From contig OX328110.1 of assembly GCA_946811185.2 (NCBI GenBank), forward strand, positions 22,430,456 to 22,494,455: 64,000 bases of DNA. Direction: 5' to 3'. Both the position numbers and the translations under genes were made by a program. Shown one piece after another: positions 1-11,843 of the stretch. The notes under the pieces were generated by a model. It worked only from the letters and a program-made list of their open reading frames with translations. It was not told where the DNA came from and ran no database searches. Source of the stretch: Hippopus hippopus. Lineage: Eukaryota > Mollusca > Bivalvia > Cardiida > Cardiidae. Each line of letters opens with the position of its first letter. Position 1 is the first letter of the stretch.

Positions 1-169
1 TTCAAAGAGCATGGATCAAATATTTTCACACGTATGGTGTGTTCAAAGCCTATCTCATCAAAGTTGATTCTCGATAATTTACAACATTGTTGTCATGGTA
101 GTCTGCTTCAATTTGTTTCGGAAAGAAGATCTTATAGGTTTATCATTTATACTATTTTTATTATACTAC

Positions 170-1020
170 AAAGAAATTTCTCGCGATCTGATTGGATAAT
201 ATGCCCCAAACATATATATCAGGTACAGTGGCAAAACCCACGTAAAAGCAGTTTCCCTTTAGGGAGCCCCATATACATAACTACACTTTCAACACAACAT
301 CCAAAATGGCGGCGTCGATCCATCGATACGAGCCGCCCACAAGACAAACATACCGAGTAGCCTGCAACATATTACTTTGTCATTAAAACGGAAAGAATGC
401 ATTATGTTTGAAAACAAATGAATATAGAACTTTACATGTATTATTGTCGTTTGATGTCATTCTAAAACAAATACACGTGGGGGTGGGGGTGGGGGGTAAA
501 ACGAGCCACCCCTTCATCAGGTAAGCAAATTGTGAAGTGTCGAAACTCATACTTTGTGCATAACGTTAAAAGGGTAACCTCATTGTCGTTTGGTGCAACT
601 AATGGTCGTTTACTTTTGCCAACAAATCATTAGAATTCATAGTTACATACCTTGAAGTTGTTTAAATCCCTGTTTAAATAAAAATACGAAGAATGTCTAT
701 CCCAGTGACATCATCAAAATTATGCACCAAACTCCACGTTTTACCAAGGCTTCAGTGACGTCAATTACCAGTGACGTCAGTTGTCATTGAATTGGGGCAC
801 TCAGAAGGGAAATTCTATTATATCAGCGTACTTAATTTTTGAGACCATAAAACAAGGAAATTTCGCTTAACACACGTTGGAATGGTAAAACTTTGCAGTA
901 TAATAAATTCGTTGTACGGTCAGGTGGCAGGGGACTTTGGACTTGCCTTCGGCTCGGGGCGACATGATTCACCACAGCCGTGAACAAGTTTTCAAGTTCT
1001 CTGCCACCTGACCGTACAAC
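170..1020 (+). repeat. Dispersed host repeat, copy 1
   Basis: Diverged direct copy of 41932-42800, recognisable from the ATTTCTCGCGATCTGATT region through the ATCCAAAATGGCGGCGTCG, AAACGAGCCA and GGTCAGGTGGCAGGGG landmarks. Its end is a 20-bp inverted repeat (GTTGTACGGTCAGGTGGCAG at 911-930 and its complement at 1001-1020). No gene seen. Confidence 0.75.
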
Positions 1021-3019
1021 TAATAATGTCTTTCATGCTGAAACCATTCACAGGACAGCACCAAAGAGACAAATTATGACAGACAAAATCAGATACATAG
1101 TAATTACAGGAAAAAGCGATGAAAAACATTTTTTTCCCTTCATTCATTTTTAGCGATCGTGAATTCCTTTCAAATGCTCATACTAGTGGATCATGTGCTG
1201 AAAATATGACATCTCTGTCCACAGATATTCCCAAATGTGTTTCAACTTAACAGACGTCATGTCTTCCTACCTTATAAATAATCACAAATAGCTTACGAGA
1301 CGTTTTAACAGTACTTGATTCTCATAGAGGCATGAAGAATCTTATATTCTTGTAGATCTCAAATGATAACAACGACCAAAGCTCAAAATGAGAGAAAAAT
1401 ACAGTTAGAACATCTTTGTCTGATTTTTTTTTTTTTTCTTTTGATCTCTACAACACTAGTTGTCTGTGTTTTCAGAACTTTGTTCACCTGTTTTTAAGGC
1501 TGCATAATACAACAAAATATAATCATTTCTGATTTACCTTTTGAGCTTGAATCATATGTTAACCATTCGTAAGAAGAAAGAAAGAAAGAAAAAAAAACTT
1601 CCCATAAATACAAAGCTTTTCTTTGGTCATTAGTTTCAATCAAAGTTGTTTTTACGACAAATGAAAGAAATAGTTTGCTTTCTCATGGGGACAATTTCTC
1701 TGTGAAGCAACGCTAAATGAAAGTCAGTTGAACAACATTATTGCGCTAAATGAACGGATCACATGTGACTTCAGCGCACCTGCCGCGTCCTAAATGATGA
1801 TAAATTCACTTCAGTCTTGGTAAATCTATACCACAACATATGTTTCTTAGATGTAATCGGTATTGGAGTGTTTTAACGATTAATTGTTTTCATAAGAATA
1901 ATTGAAATTTCTCTTGGCTCAGACCCACTGTGATCAAAGACGCGCACAGCCTGATTGGCTTATCAGTGGGTATCGGCTTAATAAATAAAGCAGAAAATAT
2001 TAGACTTTCCCTAATCTTGTCTCGGTGTGAGACGAACATGAAACCCGTTAAGCCACATCAAATCCTTGCCTTCCGCAAAATATGTTGCAACAGTAAACAC
2101 TTTTATAGAATATGAGTAATCAGCATAAAATTTGGAAAAATAATACATAAATGCGTATGAAATCATTGTGTTCAAAGGAGAAATTGCTCGTCACGAGCAA
2201 TTTCTCCTTTGTACACAATGGTTTTAAAATTCTTTTACTCTACGGCAGGCGAAAGGCTAATCTGCAGGATGGAATGTTTCAATACTAGAAAAAAAAGAAG
2301 AAAAGAGGATAAAGGAATATGTGTTTTCTTTCAGCAAGTTGGGGGATATCTTCATCGAATCACCTATCACATTATTCCTCAAGGAAAAGCTGGCATCTGA
2401 CGGCGATACATATGGAAATCGAAATTGCAACAACATGGCGAAATGCTTGTCTTGAACTTAACGAAGACAGATCTTTTTACGATTGCAAAGTTTGGAGAGA
2501 GAGAGAGAGAGAGTCGTATAATATTCTTTGATTAATTCAGTCCTCTTTTATTTTATTCTATTTCGAACTATAAACCAATATAGAAACAAAGGGACAACAA
2601 AAACTCTTTGTTTCCATAGGTTTTTATTTCTGCTTTTACGTACTTGTGCCGAGTCTCTCACTGTTTCTGAAAGCGGTGGGAGTAAAGAGAATTTTCGTAC
2701 CGTATATTAACTATCCTCCCTGTTTTTATAAAAGCATCCGAATCTTTATAAATGTCCTTGTAGTGAAAACGGTAATTACTTCTAACCCATGGGGATTGTC
2801 TTTTTGAGTAAAGTTGTATCTACAAGTGATTTGGACATAAGTACGGATGGAGATTGCAATTTTTTAGCATGTTAACAATCTTTTAGAATCTCATTGTTTA
2901 GTGCTCTAAGCAAACCAATCGGTCAAGATCAATATGCATGGTCCAGCAGCCTATCGCGATCTGACCTCTAACATACCTAATTGAATGAATGCTTAAACAC
3001 CACAAAACGTACTGACTCT
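1021..3019. other. Host intergenic sequence, no gene recognised
   Basis: AT-rich sequence with short simple repeats (T-run near 1425, GAAA near 1575, GA near 2500) and a perfect 22-base inverted repeat around 2176-2213 (GAGAAATTGCTCGT and complement). Open frames here are short and unlike known proteins. Confidence 0.6.
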
Positions 3020-3229
3020 TTAACCCTTAGGCTGCTAAGCGCGACTCAATTACCTTTTGCGGACAGTGTTGATCAAGATCAGACTGCACAGAAACTGCAG
3101 TCTGATCTTGGATCTACACTGTCCAATAAGGAGATATCTTTCCTCAAAAAGTACCTGTAAAATAGCAAAAACTGGCTTTTTTACTATCGGCTTGAAAGCT
3201 TCATGTCTTATTTAGCAGGATAAGGTTTT
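3020..3229 (+). repeat. MITE family A copy
   Basis: Begins TTAACCCTTAGGCTGCTAAG, has a central palindrome around GATCAAGATCAGACTGCAC, then GATAAGGAGATAT and ends TTTAGCAGGATAAGG. Other copies: 50380, 55787, 57832(-), 58959, 61419(-). Confidence 0.85.
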
Positions 3230-5261
3230 AAAAAAGAAATTTTGGGTCAGAAACACAGACAGTGATTATTATTTCAAAACTGCTATTGGCAAGAATGTCT
3301 CTGCAATGTCTCGGACGGAGTAGATCAAGGTCATAATGCATATTTTTGGCTGTCTGATGTTGATAACACTTGTCGAACAAGCAATTATAGTTGTGATAGG
3401 CGTTTTATGGATTAAACATTGTCTAGACAGTATGTAGACACTGGCTTTGCTCTAGCGTCATCTGACTCTGACAGGATATTAAAAATAAAAATGATAATAA
3501 AGAAAATTGTCCCTGCTAAATTTCAGGTAAGAAGTTAGAATTTCGAGGTCAAAGAAAGGTCTTATATCAAAGTTTTGTGTAATTTCCGTTACAATGTTTA
3601 TTCCGGGGGCATTGAAAGAGGGGCTTATTCTATTACAAAAACTTTTATTATATATGAAACAGATTTATAGGCAGAGAAAACCAGCTACACTGTAAAAAGT
3701 ATAACTTGTGATTCTGTACGTTGCAATTGAATTCTACGCATGAAGATAACTTCCGATGAAGGTTCATGGCCATGAAGGCACGCATTACTTTTTACAATAA
3801 CTCTCAACATGGTTCTGACAAACTGGAAGCGAAATTTTAATTAATAAGATCCAGATTGCAACCATTCGTAAACTTGAAAGAAAACCTAGACATCAATGAA
3901 TTATAAAAAAAGGGGTATCCATAGCCCACAGCATGTTGGACACAAGTGAGAATCAAAAGCCAGAACGGCGACCAATTTCCATTTAGACATTTTTCATAGG
4001 TACACGAAATCTAGTTGGACAGGAGTGACAAAAAATGACGAATCTTTCGAATTAATCGACTTAAAATCACAGGGAAAAAAATTACAGAACCAGAGGCGAT
4101 GACTTGAAGCTGTAAATTGCTCCTTTTGTCACAATAATTTCAAATACAGATGAAGCATTACTGCAGGAGCGTAAAAAAAACTCGCACGGGTATGGTACGG
4201 TCATTAGCGCAAACTAAATATGATACAAAACAGCTTATCGAGTTAGGCGAATCTAGGAATAGAGAAGGAACCGATATTTGAAACGGTATATCAAATGAAT
4301 ACAGTACTGGCACTCTATTGTTTCGCTATTGATTGTACATAGCGCACTGACGGAGGCGCCAGGTTATCTACAGATTGGGAAATTGTAAATTGAATTAGGT
4401 GAACCAAAAGGAAACTTAAACCCAAGTAATCTTGTGAAACATATATACCACTAGAAATGAAAGTAGCTTTCAGCTGTCCAGGGAGTGCCACAATACGTCT
4501 GTGATGTTGTGCAATCTTGTATAACTTTGCTTTTCTTTGATTTAAAAGTAACTATAAACGCTGGATTAAAAATGTTATTTTTTTTTCGAAAATAAAAAAA
4601 GAAAAGTTTATCTATTCATCCATATGAACATTTCGATACGTTTAAAATTGATTTTATTAGTTGGAGACCAAAAGCAATATGATGAAGTTAACATATCAAA
4701 AACTAAGGGACATTAGGGGTACGAGAGAGTCCAGTGCTGACAACAGTAATTGTCTCTGCTACAAAAAGTATATTATGGGGAAAAAAAAAAGCCGAAACCT
4801 AGGTGAGCCCAGAAGATATACGTCTTCCACAACACTGCTCTTCTGCGTCCAATTCTGCTATACGCAGACAATTTGGCAAGCTCAACTCACTCGTGTCAAT
4901 TACGTGGCAGACATTTTCTATTGGCAAAACCTGGATGAATGAAAGAGACAAAAGCACGCGACAATCGATCAATTGTGATAAAGATGTTAATCGGACTCTA
5001 GTGAAGCATGCATGCTGTACTATAATCCCATTACGGCATGCGACTACGGCTCGGTTGTTTCCCTGCCAATTCTACACTTTGATTAAAAAATGTTTGGTAA
5101 TTGAATCTCTTTAACGTAATTACCATCTTAGTCTCTTTTATTTACGAACGGATATAATTCACTCATGCCATGGAATTCCAACCTGAGTGGAATCGATATG
5201 CTCAGTTAGAGGACTACAATCTGAAACGTTCTGTGAAAGACCATTTTACAGAAATATCATA
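3230..5261. other. Host intergenic sequence, no gene recognised
   Basis: No coding exon, RNA gene or clear repeat seen; the frames present lack recognisable domains. Confidence 0.55.
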
Positions 5262-5525
5262 TGAACCAAACTCTGGCAAAGGGGCTTTTAATGCGTCTCT
5301 GTGATGAATTATACCAATCAAGCCTTCACATAATTATGGATTCTTAAAATCTATTTTGTCTAACAACCGATTGAAACATGAGGTGTACTGGTCCTTTCAT
5401 ATGCAGAAAATTGACCAATAGCAAAAAGTATCGACCTAGGTCAGCCTGCGCGAACTGCGCAGGCTGACCTTGGTCGATACTGTTGCAGATACGATAAATC
5501 CCCTTTTCACAGAGCATGGCTCAAA
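5262..5525 (+). repeat. MITE family B copy
   Basis: Starts near ACTCTGGCAAAGGGGCTTTTAATGC and ends TTTTCACAGAGCATGGC. Its core is a strong hairpin (CAGCCTGCGCGAACTGCGCAGGCTGACC). Related copies near 8930, 10250, 35339, 45380, 54123, 60128(-), 63500. Confidence 0.8.
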
Positions 5526-5740
5526 TGTTTTTTTCCCCCGGATGTTTTTACAAAATAAAGGTAAATTGTAAATTCCAACTGAAATGTTATGCTTTGTTTT
5601 CCTGGTGGATATAATCACAGGCCTTTTAAGTTCCATTGATCCATCACAGAATACTAAAATTTTCCTTGGTCGATCATTGAACACTTATAAAAGCATAACG
5701 GTGCATCGCCTGTATGTATTACGGAATATTGAAATTTTCT

Positions 5741-5860
5741 ACACCGTTACTATAAATAGCACAGTGGCGACTGCCTCTATGCTGTATATTATAAGACAAG
5801 CTTGTCTTTCTATATAGGATAAAGAGGGAATCGCCAATGTGCTATTTATAGTAACGGTGT
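5741..5860. repeat. 120-bp fold-back (palindromic MITE)
   Basis: Arms beginning ACACCGTTACTATAAATAGC and ending with its complement; imperfect through the middle and centred near 5800. Confidence 0.85.
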
Positions 5861-7044
5861 CCGATAATGAAAAATTCTTTATCCCGTGATAGACCAATGG
5901 AATTTCAGAGGCCTACGATATAACCAATTTCATTTGTTTGGTACTGTAAGGGTTAAGGTTCACCAAACTTGGAACTGACAGTCAATTTGAAAATGATCTA
6001 ATTAGTTGGAATATCCATTTTTACAAATATATTCAACACAACATGACACCATGTTTTTTTTTTTTTCTTTGCCATGAAAGCAAGAAAATGGCGGACAGCG
6101 TAGATCCCAGATCAGACTGTGCGTTCTAAATGTATACAGTCTGATAAAAAGAAGAAGAAAAAAATTCAATGACCCAAGCTTTGTAATTTGTAGAAAATTG
6201 GTAGATGATAAGGGCCTGTATTCACCAAGCATCCTAAATTGCATTTTAAGCTGGGCGGTTCTCGAAGAAAACGTCGAGGTATTGTCATAGCCCTGTCGTC
6301 GTCTGCGTTGTTATCGTCGTCTGCGTCGTAGTGTAATAACTTTGACACTATTACATCTCTGTCATCATTAAAGATATTTACTTCAGCCTCGGACTTGTTG
6401 TTTACTATCAAAAAAGGGAACCCATACAAGTAAGGTAGTTCATGATCAAAATATTTTTGTTACAGTTACGCCCCTTTCTCGACCGATAATTTTCTCTGAA
6501 AATCAACCTTTTCTAATATCTCTATCTTTTTCTCATAGCAACTTCAGACGAGCGTTGGCAGCCGCATATGATGCTCTTATGTATTCTACTTCTGAAAAAA
6601 GTTCGATATTTGGATGAAACACAATTTTCATTGGCTGAACCAAATGGTTTAGCCAATCAGAATTCGCGATACATCCTCAATATATAAAAAAAAAAAAAAA
6701 AGGAAAAACGCGCAGAGAATCATTGGTGAGTACCGGCCAAAGAAGCACTGGTAAGGATGTTAGTACCATGATAAAACTTAAATACTGTTGAAGTTTATAT
6801 TTAGTACCATCACATAGATTGTGCTTGAAACCACAAAAGGAATCAAGTCTTAGCTATTGTGTGTTATATTCTAGAAATTTATTATTTCAAATATCCGTTC
6901 TATTTCAAAAGTGGTTCTATGCTTTGTTTTACTTTCCTGATGAAGAAAATCCATATCATCTGCTTGGCGCTTTGAAGCTTTACCAAACTTGTGTAACATT
7001 GGAACGGGGTCTGTATTCAACGTTCATTCTTAATTGTTTTTTCT

Positions 7045-7076
<32 letters not shown>

Positions 7077-8929
7077 TGGGTGTGTGTGTGTGTGTTTTCA
7101 GCCTTAGTCAAACTTTAGAAAGTAAAACAATATGCAGTAGGCTTGACTGAATTGTGTACTCAATCAGAAATTGTCTTAGTTGAAAATTCCTTAGAGTTTT
7201 AATCAGAATCAAGGTTAGAATGGTTTATGCAAACTGTCTCTGGTTAATTACCATTCAGTGTTAAAAAGTAAACTCGTTTAAGAAAAAGAGTATATAACAT
7301 AAAATAATCCGGCTCTACTCATTTATTAGAAAAGATAGATGAACAGATCTGAAATGTGTTTCTGATGTTTATTTGATGATGCATGCTTACGGAAACTTTA
7401 ACTGGTGGTATGACTTTAAGTAGTGCTGTTGTGTGTGACAACATACAGAATCTGTAATCAGATGGGCGTCTTTTGCAATATGCTAAATGTAGCTGTTTGG
7501 CCCTACCTAGAATAAACTTGTTTATAATAGGTGTTATCTTTTTATCGGCGCTCTCTATGGCCTCAGTAGTTAATACCACTGTGGCATTATTAGCCGAATA
7601 CCCCGAATTCGATTCCTGATGGCACTTGATATAATGATAGTGTCTTCGACTTAGCTATATTTTCCAGTTGTTATACTAGTAAATAGTTAATTTACTAGTG
7701 AGTGGAAATATATGCCATCCTTTCGTTTAGAAGAAACAACTCTTGAAAGCGGCATTAATTATTATGAAGTCTTTTACGCTTCAGAGCGCCAGGTAAACAA
7801 ATAAAGGGGTTTTCTGTGGGAAAATAACCAAAGATTGCGACTTCAAGGTCTGGGCCAAAAATACCTTAACATAGAGGAAATTGTATACTCAACTTCATTT
7901 TGAATGATGAAGATCATCTTCATGAAAAATAGAATGCAGCGGTCGAATTAAACATATTACAGACAATAAATGATAATAGATCTGTTTCTGATTTTGTTCC
8001 ATGCACTCGTATAGTAATTATCTTGGATTTATATGCCATTTGTTTTCAATCGAAATTTATTTGGATCGAAGGGAATTCTTTGCCTTCAATATTTTGTATA
8101 ATAATAATAATAATAATGATGATGATGATCACAGTTTTGTAGTATTTTATTGCTTCATTTTTCTGCGAGGTGGTATATCTAAGCTATACGAAAAAATGTT
8201 ATGAACATTATCCGTAAATACTTTGTATGTGAGTATTCAAATTGTAGACAGTGCAGATCAAAGATCAGGATGTACAGGCTAATCATAATTTGTACAGTTC
8301 AAACTTCATTCAAAGTTTTCCGGTGGACATGTGAAAGATAAATCTTTCTAAATCTTCTCTTGCAATAATCAAAGATTGAATGGTTTCGTCTTTTACAAAT
8401 TTGACTCCACAAACATGCAGGTGATTGTTGTTCTTAATTCTTTTAAAAACAGAGAGATTCTAAATAACGAGCTTGATAAAAGAGATAAACTGATTAATGG
8501 TCAGCACAATGAAGTCGGACAAATTTCAGAATCCTTGAATTGCTGTTACATTTGAGCTTTGCTCTGGCAAAAAGGGGTTTTATTTATTAATTATTTTCCT
8601 TTATTGATTATTTCCCATTTATTTATCGTCGCCACCGGTTGCCCATATGGGCAACGCTCCCCAAAACGTTGTTAGTTATGTTACGGGGGTTAGTGCAAGA
8701 TACAGGACGAAACCCATCCTAAGTTACGCCTGCTTCTTTAACGTGCTTGGAGTATAGCACCGTTACATAGGACCTCTACGCGTATTTGACATCCCATCCG
8801 AAAGACTGTTGGTAAAGTTAGATGGCCGGCCGTTGGGCTCGTATCTGCACCTTCAAGCGACCCGAGACGTGTTGTTTACAAGTCCCACGCCCTGCCACTT
8901 GAGGTATTCGAGCTGTTCAAAAAGGAAGC
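5861..8929. other. Host intergenic sequence with simple repeats
   Basis: Contains a (TG)n block near 7047-7098, an (ATA)n/(GAT)n block near 8099-8130, a tRNA-like SINE fragment near 7556-7660 (box-B-like GAATTCGATTCC), and an unclassified repeat-like stretch around 8632-8890. No gene recognised. Confidence 0.5.
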
Positions 8930-9160
8930 CTGCTGCATCGCAGTGATGCATTATATTAAGCAAGTCATCACATAATTATGGATCTATAATATCCAGTTTG
9001 TATAACTAACAGCTGAATTCTTAGGTGGACCGGTCCTTTGACAATCAGAAAATTGACAAAAAGTAAAAGGTTTCGCCCAATGCGCGGGTTGCGCATGCCG
9101 ACATGGGTCGGTACTTTTTGCAGATGTGTTAAAGCCCCTTTTACAAGAGAAAGGCTCATA
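8930..9160 (+). repeat. MITE family B copy (diverged)
   Basis: Recognised by GATGCATTATATTAAGC, CACATAATTATGGATC, the GACATGGGTCGGTAC stem and TTAAAGCCCCTTTTAC end. Confidence 0.7.
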
Positions 9161-10249
9161 TGAATGAGTGCTTTAGTTATCTCATCATCAAATGTGCTTT
9201 GTTCTTCTTAAATATTCCAAAACCAATTCAGTATCGGCGATAATTCTATTCCTAAATGATTTTTGTTGCTGGAGACATTTACAAACAAACTAAACTGAAG
9301 CAGACTTTCATGCATTTGTTTGGCATTGCCTTTTGTTAGAATCGAATAAAGACACATTTCGTCTGATTTGAATGAGATTTGATGTTCCGTACCACTGCTC
9401 CTAGATAGAAATATGGTTTTTGTCTGTTATGAAGACTTTGTAGCATTTCCGGCCCGTTCTTGTCAGAATCGTTCATTTCATATTTGTATCATCATAAGAC
9501 GATTAAATGAAAGAAACGACCAGAGCGAGAGACAGAAGATCAATAGTAATATAAATGTTAATTAGCTTCAGGGCGCCATGTGCGTGCATTTTACAACATC
9601 ACAAATAATTCTCTTTTTTTGTGTGATTGTTTCATTCGCATAGTAGTATCAACAGTAGTCTCAAAAGGGACTCTACTGGTTGAGACGATAATACCTCTTC
9701 GCAATGTTTGAAATTACATACAAAACTGTTTCTCTTTACCTTAAACAATGCAGGCAAATTACTTTGTGGAATATTGGAAATATGAATTTTTTTTTTTTCT
9801 TCTTTTTTTTTTTTTAACAGCATTAACCCCAAAGTTTGGCTGCTGCAAAGGCTTAGAAATGTTTTTGTTCGGAAATGATTTAAATAGTTTTTTTTTCTTC
9901 TTTTAATTGACATACTCGTACATGTATGTACCATTATAGATAAAATATTGTTTTGTACCTAATTATGTGTACATGTTTCTACCATAAATCTGACCTAGTC
10001 TTGAACTAAATTAAAGTCTATCCTGTAGTACTTAGTCACATTTATACCAAAGTTGCATAGTGCCAAGATCGGGAAATTCCAGACAAAGCTTTTGGATGTC
10101 ACGTGATTTCATCAGTCGTCTCAAGACAATTCCAATAACTGAGGATATCCCTATTAGTGGAAACAAAGTTAATCAAAACGTATCTTAGCAATGCTACACA
10201 CGAATGCACTCTATCATTGTAGTTGAACTGTGCTTATACAATACGCACG
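9161..10249. other. Host intergenic sequence, no gene recognised
   Basis: AT-rich with T-runs near 9790-9820; nothing else supported. Confidence 0.5.
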
Positions 10250-10502
10250 GGCCATGCTCTGGCAAACGGGGGCTTAATGCATCTCCGTGATACATTGTAC
10301 CAATCAAGCTATTGCATAATTATGGATCCAAAATAACCTCTTTTTTAACAACCGTCCAAATCATGAGATAGACTGGTCCTTGGACATACAGCAAATTGAC
10401 CCATAGCGAAAAGTTTAGGCCCTTGTCAGCCTGCGCAGTCCCCAAGATCGATACTGTTCGCAGATGCATTAAACACCCTTTTCACAGAGTATGGTTCACA
10501 CA
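10250..10502 (+). repeat. MITE family B copy
   Basis: GGCCATGCTCTGGCAAACGG at the start and TTTTCACAGAGTATGG at the end, with a degenerate central stem. Confidence 0.75.
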
Positions 10503-11315
10503 ATTACATCACCTCTGCTTTTCTTCTAAAAGAGATTTTTAAATATGTAAACAACACCAAGGTTTCATGTGAGCGAGATAAATAGTAAGAGAAAAAGTCT
10601 CTTTCTTCAAATCAAAGGCCCACCGAGAGGCCAGTGTGTCTCGGTTTGTCGTTCCGTGGAAAATTCGTAAGGTCGGCGGCAGTTCCGGTCAAAAGCCATG
10701 ACAAAATATGGCTATCCATGCTCGTATCTCATATATCTATGGATCGGCTACTTCGCCGGAAATTCTGAAGTGTCTAAACTGTTTGGGAAAAAACAACATA
10801 TGTTTCCGCCGGGGCTTGGGAAGAAAAGACATAATTGCTGTCATCACAGGACCAGTTTTTCGATGTAATGTATCGTAGCCCGAATGTTTAGAGCGATGCT
10901 ATATCCCATGCTTATGAATTAACCCTTAATCAAACACCCCAAGTTTAAACTACTTTTAGCGCAAAGGTTTTCGGAAGAGAGAGAAAAGAAGGAAATGTTG
11001 TTGAACAGATTCTCCTTTTTCTACAATGTTTCTTGGCCTATCAGAGACAAATCGCCTGATTTTGGCCCAAATGAATATTATTACGACTGCCTTCAATATG
11101 GACGGGTCATAAACCTTTTTCGTTTGGTAAAGAGTCAAACGCTTTTCTACGTAAAGCAACATTTCTTGCCTTCTTGCGAAGAGCGCAGACCAAGATCAGC
11201 CGCTAAGTCCGTGCATGCTTCCCCGGATACCAAGTTTTTTGTTTCGGCATTGAGTGTTCAATTGAAAGTATCACAAATACACGCGGCAATGATTTATTCG
11301 ACCATTTTAACCAAA
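10503..11315. other. Host sequence directly left of the Polinton
   Basis: No recognisable gene. The 112-codon frame at 10995-11333 runs into the Polinton tip, so it cannot be an ancestral gene. Confidence 0.5.
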
Positions 11316-11321
11316 CAGAAA
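11316..11321. repeat. Left target-site duplication (cagaaa)
   Basis: Six bases directly preceding the first base of the left terminal repeat; identical to 29506-29511. A 6-bp duplication is characteristic of Polinton integrases. Confidence 0.9.
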
Positions 11322-11843
11322 AGTAGGTTGTAAAGTGGTATGTCTGGAAAATTTGATGACGTGTCATGAATTTTCCAATTTGCCCATTACGAAAAAATCT
11401 ATTTCCTCATAATTTTAAAGAAAATAAATTTCTTTACCCCACTAACCAACACCCTCCCCTAACCAACACCCTCCCCTAACCAACACCCTCCCCTAACCAA
11501 CACCCTCCCCTAACCAACACCCTCCCCTAACCAACACCCTCCCCTAACCAACACCCCAACTAACCAACACCCTCCCCTAACCAACACCCTCCCCTAACCA
11601 ACACCCTCCCCTAACCAACACCCTCCCCTAACCAACACCCCCCACTAACCAACACCCTCCCCTAACCAACACCCTCCCCTAACCAACACCCTCCCCTAAC
11701 CAACACCCTCCCCTAACCAACACCTCCCACTAACCCCCACCCCACCTAATGCCCCCCATGTGTCGACGCAAGATAAGCCTATGCATGAGGGACTAATATA
11801 ATTACTATATCCATTTTACATAAAATTCAAAAATAAATTAATG
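11322..11843 (+). repeat. Left terminal inverted repeat of the Polinton
   Basis: Matches the reverse complement of 28984-29505 over the same length (522 bp). The outer ~115 bp is unique sequence differing at only about three positions, followed by a C-rich minisatellite (about 11440-11740) and a unique inner part that ends at the shared ATTAATG. An imperfect palindrome (GGAAAATT...AATTTTCC, 11346-11376) lies near the tip and could be an integrase or replication-protein site. Confidence 0.95.
11440..11740. repeat. 17-bp minisatellite in left TIR
   Basis: Tandem copies (about 17-18) of CCAACACCCTCCCCTAA, with two variant units near 11555 and 11640. The complementary strand contains TTAGGGG and GGG runs; the G-rich strand runs 5' to 3' toward the element end. 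Confidence 0.93.

Noticed and set aside
6819..7118. 99-codon plus-strand frame
   Set aside because: C-terminal part is a translated (TG)n tract; no domain in the rest.
10995..11333. 112-codon frame left of the element
   Set aside because: Runs into the Polinton tip and shows no domain; chance frame.
11440..11740. CRISPR-like regularly spaced repeats
   Set aside because: Units are contiguous 17-mers without spacers and are mirrored at the other end; a minisatellite in a terminal repeat.
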